A stretch of 64,000 bases of DNA, taken from Liolophura sinensis. Lineage: Eukaryota; Mollusca; Polyplacophora; Chitonida; Chitonidae. Below the pieces are notes generated by a model that was not told the origin of the DNA, ran no database searches, and saw only the letters and a list, made by a program, of their open reading frames with translations. Of this stretch, positions 57,901 through 64,000 are shown piece after piece (positions within the stretch are counted from its first letter, which is position 1; each line of letters begins with the position of its first letter). The stretch spans positions 14,086,017 through 14,150,016 of the forward strand of contig NC_088307.1 of NCBI RefSeq assembly GCF_032854445.1. The letters run 5' to 3'. A program made the position numbers and the translations under genes.

Positions 57901-60790
57901 TAACGTTTATGGCAAAGATGAAACCCCAAGGAGCAAACCGGCCCAGCCAAAGCATTGGGCATCCTAAAATTGTGCAGGATGGTTACCAGAAGGCCATTTT
58001 ATTATCGTACATGCGTGGAGGAACAACTTTTGTCGGATCGACATTTGAGAGAAACAAAGACATATTTTACGTATTTGAACCTGAGTGGTCGTTAATATTC
58101 CAGACAATGAACGAATACCAGCCCTTGCAGAACGTTGACGGAACTTTTCAGTGAGTACTTTTAATATCTTTTACAGGTTATTTACCTCATTTATAATTGT
58201 TGTTGGGGTAGTTTGTGATTTTTTTACTTATCGTATGTCACAATTTCACGTTTGAATTGAACCATTGATTTTAAAGTCTTGAATAAAACGGCAAGTGTTT
58301 TCAAGACACATGTATCCCAAAATGAACTCTTTGGTCTGTAAACTAGGTAAACAAGGAAGCTAGGTATCACTGAAATCATAAATTTTGACTAGGACTGGTA
58401 CCAAGCAAAGTCAAGGGGACGTCTCTCACTGCCACATCACTACCTGACACCTTGTAACCTCTTTCAGAAGTCCATTTATAACACGTATACACTGTATCAA
58501 ACCAACAGTCTCCATCGCTTATGTACTAATCATGCACGTGTACACGAAAAATGGCTGGCTTATGAGAAAAGACTTTGATTTACACAGAATTACATTCGTT
58601 CCGTGGCCGAGGTGTTAGCGTGCCAGGGCGACGCAATGACCAGATCAGGCTGGCTTCCTCTCTGGCCGAAAGTTGGAAGGTCTGGCAGCAACCTTCGAAT
58701 GGTCGTGGGTTTCCTCGAGTTCTACTCGTTTTTCTCTCACCATAATGCTTGCCACTGTGCATAAGGGAAATATTTTGGAGTTCGGCATAAAGCACCAACC
58801 AAATAAATAAATAAGTAGGAAACCATTTCAGGGGAGCTAACAGAGAAATCTGCTGGATGTTTGGATGTGTGAATTTATCTAGAGAAATCCAGAATAGAAT
58901 TCTGCTGCATGTAACTTGCTGAAAAGGACACAGAATGGTTTCTTTGAGATCATAACTTTGTGCACAAATCTCCTGTCTCGCAGCATTCATAGCAACGAAT
59001 TTTTTTCACTCATGCCTGTATGCTTCCATTAAGATGACGTCATCAAAACGAATTTGTACAAATAGTATTTTTTTAAAAAAATTTTCGTCCAATATATTGA
59101 TATATCTTTTCTTAGCTTTTCCTCAAACGTATCAACATTACAATATATGTAAATTTCTCACGGCTATCAGTTTTAATGATGTGGCGTCATATTGTTAGTC
59201 GGCTGTCTGCAATAAATGTAAGCGTGCAAACGTTCCAGATCGTCAGTCGAAAGATCCATTTCCAAAACAACGTTAAACACCAGAATGTGAATAAATATCA
59301 AAACAATGCTGGTAACATGTATGAGACAAGCAGTCAACAGTTTGCAGTGATACAAAAAAAAAAAAAACAATGTTGGACGCATTACACTAATAACGCTTTT
59401 CAATCTTCCTGTGTGAAACTCCCCTTTAAAGCGAAGAAGAACAAAAACTTGAGGCAAGCTTGTATAGAGAAACCAATGAAAAGTATATTAAAAAATGATT
59501 TTATTAAATATTTTTAATTATTATTATTTTGACTGAATAAATTCCACTGAAAATATTTAATTTCTGTGGTAGGCTTTTCTTGAACCACTTTTAATCTCAT
59601 TGACGTCACACTAGTTTGCTCTTTTAAAAGTACATTATTGCAATATTGTTGGAATTATAAATGTAAAACGAATTTTATCTAAAGAAAAAAAATTAAAAAA
59701 CTACAAACAACAGGCATACACAATATTAATATGCTTGAAGTCCACGGCACCACAGTACCTTAAGCACTAAACCTCATTTTCAGGTAAAAAATATATAAAT
59801 AATTCAGGTAAAATAAAGTAATTTTTGAGTATAGTTTTCACGGGTCTTTCAATGAAAGCTAACTCGTTTTTTTTTCTTACATTTATAAAGACCACATATT
59901 AACCTTGTCACTGTTGTATTTAAGTAAAACGACTTACTCTTCCGTTATCTTTTTTCAGAGATCCGGTTTGGATACACGATGCAGATGAAACTGTTGAACG
60001 CCTGATCCAGAATTATTTATATTGTAACATCTCTGGTATTGACGTCACAAGTTTACGTCAGAGGTTCATGTTGGAAGCTCGATACACAAAACCGTTATAC
60101 GACTGCGTGCGAATGAAGAGAAACAAAATGGCAAACTGTGTAAAGAATTTTACAAATGTCTGTACATCAAAGAAGTTCCGATTCCTTAAAACAGTGAGAC
60201 TGCGCGTGCATGCTATCGAAAAGCTGCTCACCAACGACCCCAGCCTTCGAATTATCCATATGATCCGTGATCCCAGAGGCATTGCCGTCTCCAGACAGGG
60301 CTGGCAAGAGTTTTATCAAGCCAAGATGACCTTCACCTTTGGTAGAGTGTGTGCGGAGATGCTCCGCGACATTGAAAGTGTAGAAAAACTGCCTCCGGAA
60401 GTTGCCAAACGAGTGCTTCCGGTTTTGTACGAAGAAGTGGCGGAAAATCCAGAAAGTATGGTTGAACACCTGTATAAATTCGTACAAATGCCATACACTG
60501 GCTACGTTCGTGAGTATGTGAAAAACGTTACCCATGCCGCCAAGGATAATACCGTGGGATTCTCTACACAGAGGGCAAACTCTGCCAAGACTGCCTATTC
60601 GTGGAGAGCCAAAATCAGCTGGAAACTAAGTTCAGAAATAGACGCCATTTGTGAAAGGGTTTACAAAAAAGTCGGTTATTTACGGGCAAAATCGGAGCAA
60701 GTTCTAAGAAACTATAACATATCTTTAAGAGATCCCCATATCAGTGGATCATATGTGGATAAATTTAGACAATTTCGAATCCCACCGTAA
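51908..60790 (+). CDS. Carbohydrate (Gal/GalNAc/GlcNAc 6-O) sulfotransferase, CHST1/3-like
   Basis: Coding exons 51908-52019, 57880-58150 and 59959-60790 join in phase to 404 residues plus TAA. Residues 18-32 (NWILLLVVFVVYTTW) form a type II signal anchor after a short basic cytosolic tail, typical of Golgi enzymes. The 5'-phosphosulfate loop is LLSYMRGGTTFVGSTF (78-93), where the family usually has RSGSSF, followed by DIFYVFEPEW. Next is KTVRL (205-209), and the 3'-phosphate motif IIHMIRDPRGIAVSRQ has RDPR at 231-234 and Ser239/Arg240. The family transfers sulfate from PAPS to the 6-OH of sugars in keratan or chondroitin sulfate and related glycans in the Golgi lumen; the acceptor cannot be told here. 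The 404-residue length is normal. The first intron donor (gtccgt, 52020) is weak; the second (gtgagt, 58151) is good. An acceptor just before the ATG (cttttccag at 51891-51899) implies an upstream noncoding exon. Confidence 0.92.
52605..52858 (-). mobile_element. SINE family A, nearly full length
   Basis: On the + strand it starts (ATTT)n then ctgattggtgttttacgccg, runs through the core (ccgcaggttgctgacagacc) and ends tagcggggttaaccaactaa. The final box A bases are lost. Confidence 0.88.
52965..53129 (+). mobile_element. SINE family A, 3' half
   Basis: It starts at aggcatgctgtctttctctc and contains gtacatgggaagatctgcta and aacctgcggatgttcgtggg. It ends with a degraded aagtaaatagataaataga tail. 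It lies about 100 bases from the opposite-strand copy at 52605-52858, giving an inverted pair. Confidence 0.8.
54385..54640 (+). repeat. Minisatellite, 36-bp unit, seven copies (array 1)
   Basis: The unit reads ccccggacattgacagctat then cgtatttagcaagtta. The unit is twelve codons and open on both strands (LPRTLTAIVFSK on +, NLLNTIAVNVRG on -). Rare variants (cttttttagc, cgcattcagc) also occur in array 2. Confidence 0.95.
54649..55275 (+). pseudogene. Penelope-like element reverse transcriptase fragment, frameshifted
   Basis: From 54649 one frame reads DWLEIVKKKVSLTIHRLDID and later ADLHSKFVITVADKAPNNVI, FIYKNYYYQILVQEL. After a frameshift near 55000 another frame gives YWIPKMHKSPYKARFIADSR, SCPTKLLSTLLTRAL, SGVNCMWILNNSK and TWDFS. 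These blocks, including the PKMHK.PY..RFI motif, are typical of Penelope-like RTs in mollusc genomes. The catalytic YxDD region is gone, so the copy is dead. Confidence 0.75.
55790..55905 (+). mobile_element. Likely Penelope-like element terminal sequence, copy 1
   Basis: The stretch gtgttaaacgttgttttgga followed by aatgtatcttgcgattatcg and acttggaacg matches, in reverse orientation, 59230-59285. It lies between the RT fragment and array 2, consistent with the end of the same element. Confidence 0.45.
55913..56548 (+). repeat. Minisatellite, 36-bp unit, about 17-18 copies (array 2)
   Basis: It has the same unit as at 54385-54640. It is open for 245 codons on + and 283 codons on -. Subtypes (tatcgtatttagcaag and tattgtatttagtaag) are interspersed, and a cttttttagc unit sits inside as in array 1. 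Confidence 0.95.
56635..57715 (+). repeat. Minisatellite, 33-bp unit, about 31 copies
   Basis: The unit reads cagactgggactttgtgtgt then gctcttggtgcgt. It is 11 codons long with no stop in any forward frame, giving parallel frames VSDWDFVCALG, RQTGTLCVLLV and VRLGLCVCSWC of up to 365 codons. Some units carry an extra ttctgtg. It lies inside sulfotransferase intron 1 and is not considered coding. Confidence 0.95.
58420..58590 (+). repeat. Dispersed repeat, copy 2 of 2
   Basis: It aligns with 42245-42440 through atcactacctgacaccttgt, cctctttcagaag and gtacacgaaaaatggctggc. Identity is about 70-75% by eye. Confidence 0.55.
58601..58814 (+). mobile_element. SINE family A, internally deleted
   Basis: The head ccgtggccgaggtgttagcg is followed by ggctggcttcctctctggcc, ggtctggcagcaaccttcga, a degraded attttggagttcggcataaa end and an (AAAT)n tail. 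The box B region is deleted. Confidence 0.8.
59165..59460 (-). mobile_element. Likely Penelope-like element terminal sequence, copy 2
   Basis: Read on the - strand it has gtgtttaacgttgttttgga then aatggatctttcgactgacg and atctggaacg, homologous to 55815-55865. The frame VVLEMDLSTDDLERL appears in it. It is orientated opposite to copy 1, inside intron 2. Confidence 0.45.
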
Positions 60791-60929
60791 GGATATTTCA
60801 GCCGAAAGATTAATCATTTATAAGAACATTTGACTGATCGAGATTTGACTGTATGCCTGTATACAAAGATTAACATACCTTATGATTTGAGGCGATTTAA
60901 AATCAGTCCGCTCAAAACACCTTGCTCTG
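60791..60929 (+). other. Sulfotransferase 3' UTR remnant
   Basis: Only about 140 bases separate the TAA from the beginning of LINE-like sequence, and no AATAAA lies in this interval. Confidence 0.5.
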
Positions 60930-62668
60930 CTGTGTTGATCTATCAATCGTACATCTTAATGTATGCAGGCTCAAACATAAGTCAGACTTAGCTTTTGCTA
61001 ATCTCAGCGACCAGGATGTTATAACCGAGACCCATTTCACTTATAATATTTGAAAAGGTATCTCTTTTAATGCCTGGATTTCACCTCTTCGACGTGATCG
61101 TGACCAGCCTTGGGGTGGTGTATGTGTCTGTGTCGGAAAGGATATCTTTTTCTCGCCACTGCTGTTTGGAGCATAAAGACATGCAAATGATCTCGTTGGA
61201 ATTATTCGACAATGTTGACGAAACTTGCTTATTGATAACAAATCTAGACTTCCCTCTGATACATGTACCTAGTCCTACAGCGACAATTAATCATAACGAT
61301 AAGCCATGTATATCAACAGCGATTAAGACAGAAATAAATCCACTTTACAAAAAAATTCGAAAATTTCTATCTGAAATGAATATATTTGCTTACAAAACAC
61401 AAAGAAGTCACATTAATTCACTGATTAGAAATGCCAAAAAGTCTCATGAAGACAAATTCAAGGAGAAAATAGAATCAGGAAATGTTTGGAGTAAGTTTTG
61501 GTGGAACTCTGCAAATCCTCTTTTAACTGACAATAACACCTGTGGATGTGATGATAATATATTTATAAGGCAAACATGCTGAATGATTTTTTTAGTGTCT
61601 GCTTTTTAGATAACACCAAAGTTGCACCCCTCGATATTGCACCAAAGAATAACTAAGAACTTACAAGGTATCACTGTTGAATCCAAAGACGTAACTAAGG
61701 TGTTTAAGTCCACATTAGCAAAGCTTCTATATCAGATGGTATCAGACCCAAAATGTCTTTTGGAAATTTCTGCAATCCTGACGACTCTCCTTATCTTCAA
61801 GAAAATACCCTTCATCTTGGAAAAATGCCAACGTCACGCCCAAATTCAAGACTGGGAACTCATCTGAAGATGGAAACTACAAATCAGTTTCTTTGCTTAG
61901 CAGTATTTAGCCACCTGCGTTCTGAGACATCTCCAAACCAGTATTGTTTTTCACCATCAAAGTCAACAACCGTGTAACTAGTAGGTCTCTATTTTAATGT
62001 CGTCAAGGCTCTGGATTACGTGTTGTAGGAAGTTGTTCATATTTTTTTATATTTCCGAGGAGGCTTTTGATCGACTCTGGCCCGAAGGCATTCTAGCTAA
62101 AATGAAGTTACTTGCAATAAAAGGTGAAATGCTCAACTGGTTTGCGGATTATTTAAAAGATCGACAGAAAAGCGGTTGGACTTCTCATAGAGATAACCTT
62201 GTAGAAGCTGCCAATAAAAATTTGTGTTCTGAGCACTTAAATATTGCCTTGGTAGAAAATACCTAAAAATTATAAGACCATCTGTGGAATATGCAGATAG
62301 AGTTTGGGACAATATTAGCGAAGGCCAGATAAGTAGCATTGAAAACATCCAAAAGGACGCACTACGTGTCATCACTGTTGCAACTAAAAGTGCTGCCTCT
62401 AACCTACTCTATGGATAGTCAGGTTTCATACAAATACGTGAACAGCTTTTTTTACATCGCTTGATATTCTTTCAGCAAATGTTATAGATGCAACGAGCAA
62501 TGCATTTGATAATGAAGTACCACGGCCAACATATCAGCGCAATCCATACCAGTTCAACTATGTAACAACCTTTCGATGTAGAACACCAGGACCGACACTG
62601 GACTACTATTATGCGCATGCCTGTTTATTTGTGCATACTGATACATGTATATTATTCCGTAAATAAAG
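60930..62668 (+). pseudogene. Decayed non-LTR retrotransposon (LINE) with endonuclease and RT remnants
   Basis: In order along the + strand, across several frames: IVHLNVCRLKHKSDLAF and SDQDVITETHF (endonuclease start), DRDQPWGGVCVCV, NSLIRNAKKSHEDKFKEKIE (linker), KAFDRLWPEGILAKMKLLAI followed by KGEMLNWFADYLKDRQ (RT palm), IIRPSVEYADRVWDN and IENIQKDALRVITVA, and finally NPYQFNYVTTFRCRTP. This order is that of CR1/Jockey-like LINE ORF2. There are many frameshifts and stops and large internal deletions around 62220. AATAAA at 62662-62667 ends it. The clade is not resolved. Confidence 0.82.
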
Positions 62669-64000
62669 ACTGTCTACTTATTTACTGTTAACATAGTTTC
62701 AAAATAGTCACAAAATTTAGTTTTGCTTTTCAACAAACGAAATGATGTATACATTACTGCGAATGTTACACGTTATCAGCCTATAGCTTATTGTGTATAT
62801 GCAAAAGAAAATATATGTTTAACGCCAATAATTCTGTTATTAATAATTTGTAGAACTGATGGTTTCAAGTCCCAACGTCATTGTTGTACATTTTGCTTCC
62901 GTTATGGTAAATATTTCCCCTCCTTTTTGTTATCAGGTTTTTGTGCGAATTGTTGAGAACTGTTTTGTAGAAATTTTGTCTTTTTATTTCACTTGTCCTT
63001 CTCCGGTTTCTTATCTTTCCTATTGTTGAAAAATGAAAAGAAAATGCGAAATGTGAATGGCTCAAGCCTGGCAAAAATAATAACTTGTGGTGAAATAAGG
63101 CTGTGGTATGTTCTTAGTCTCACCCCCTCAACATTTTTCACAATAGCTGTAAGGTATCAGATTTGCATACCTTTTACAATGGCCGTACGGTATCAGATTT
63201 GCAAATGTTTTACAATGGCCGTAAGGTCTTATTACCACTGACCTTAGTAGAATAATTTTCTACAATATATCAATCTAATTCGAAAAAAAAGAGAAAAAAA
63301 TTAGAGTTTAACACTGTGGTGAAGAATTTTTCACTTACATGATGGCGTAGAACACTGGAGTGTCCAGACGGTCTGTTTGGAGCTTCTGACTGCGTCATAC
63401 AATTCGATTTACCTCTTATTACGTCAGACATGTTGTGAAACTCAGAGAACAGCTTAAGGTACAGGGTGGATTAAGATGTTGCTTTATAAACTGTGGAATG
63501 AAAGAAGAGGTATAATGTGCTTTTTAACACAACAAACTTTGCAATAACCCCGAACATCAGACAACAGGTGAGCATGGGGTGAAAATAAGACTTACACGTG
63601 TGAAATGCCGCTTTTAATTCCTTGGACGAAAGCGAAGCCGTGAGGTGTAATTGACCGGATTATCGCCCAGGTAACACGCAGGTTTTACCATAGATGATAG
63701 TTGCGCGGACTAATTCGACGATAGTCCCAACTCATATGTGACTGTCGTCTTAGCGTCTGAATTTCGGACTACTTTGTGTCGCGAGTCATACCTCTTTTGC
63801 ACACCGTATTTGTTTGTAGTGAGATTTTTGGCTCTTGGCGATTGAAAGATTCTAACGGTGTTTCCAAGCGGTCTTTCATGATGTTCACAGGAGACACACG
63901 GTTTCGATTATACAAAAGTTATTGGAGCGGGGAGGACAACAATAGGGTGTATTAAATTGAGTGGGGTCACTGCAATGTGGTGAGATTTGTTCACTATGGG
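62669..64000. other. Intergenic DNA to the window edge
   Basis: AT-rich, with no gene recognised. It includes a small tandem repeat (63135-63235) and an A-rich tract at about 63281-63300. The last 500 bases are less AT-rich but hold no long frame. Confidence 0.5.
63135..63235 (+). repeat. Tandem repeat, 36-bp unit, about three copies
   Basis: The unit reads acaatggccgtaaggtatca then gatttgcataccttt. Copies start near 63140, 63176 and 63212, the last incomplete. Confidence 0.85.

Larger units (their letters stand above)
58151..59958 (+). other. Intron 2 of the sulfotransferase gene
   Basis: Donor gtgagt at 58151 and acceptor tttttcag ending at 59958. It contains a dispersed repeat copy, one SINE family A and a - strand Penelope-like terminal piece (listed). 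It also has two tgacgtca palindromes (59035 and 59601). No extra exon was seen. Confidence 0.8.

Overview
The window is nuclear DNA of an invertebrate animal, most likely a lophotrochozoan (mollusc or brachiopod). Three multi-exon genes with GT-AG introns are recognisable, all on the + strand and all with best-remembered relatives among animals. They sit in AT-rich DNA crowded with tRNA-derived SINEs, decayed LINE and Penelope-like fragments, small inverted-repeat elements and a large number of minisatellites. The SINE with a TGGCTCAGTTGG box A and an AAATAAAT tail, and a second SINE ending in GACGTTAAACCC-type sequence, look like families I associate with bivalves, gastropods and brachiopods. 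The species cannot be fixed from sequence alone. There are no operons, CRISPR arrays or bacterial features.

Layout. 1-10075: the 3' part (seven coding exons) of a FAM102/EEIG1 gene, whose N-terminal exons lie left of the window. It has a ~20-copy minisatellite in one intron. 10076-20495: putative 3' UTR and intergenic DNA, with a 92-bp tandem array, several hairpins, promoter-like boxes and SINEs. 20496-23744: a complete three-exon gene for a type I membrane protein of the cation-dependent mannose-6-phosphate receptor / MRH family, with a MITE in intron 1. 23745-51900: about 28 kb without a convincing gene. It is dominated by tandem arrays (150-, 57-, 30-, 20-, 58-, 37-, 44-, 66- and 25-bp units), SINEs, a LINE C-terminal fragment and a MITE. 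51908-60790: a complete Golgi-type carbohydrate 6-O-sulfotransferase gene (CHST family, three coding exons, 404 aa). Its 5.9-kb first intron carries two arrays of one 36-bp unit flanking a Penelope-like RT fragment, and a 33-bp array open in three frames. 60930-62670: a decayed LINE just behind the sulfotransferase stop codon. 62670-64000: intergenic.

The three genes (putative NT-C2 adaptor, MRH receptor, sulfotransferase) do not form a pathway that the sequence can demonstrate; two of them belong to the Golgi/endosomal system. The most striking signals are the minisatellites. Several have unit lengths that are multiples of three and no stop codons, so they give long overlapping reading frames that should not be annotated as proteins. 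I found no clear case of a new multi-gene system. Coordinates of repeats are by eye and may be off by some bases.
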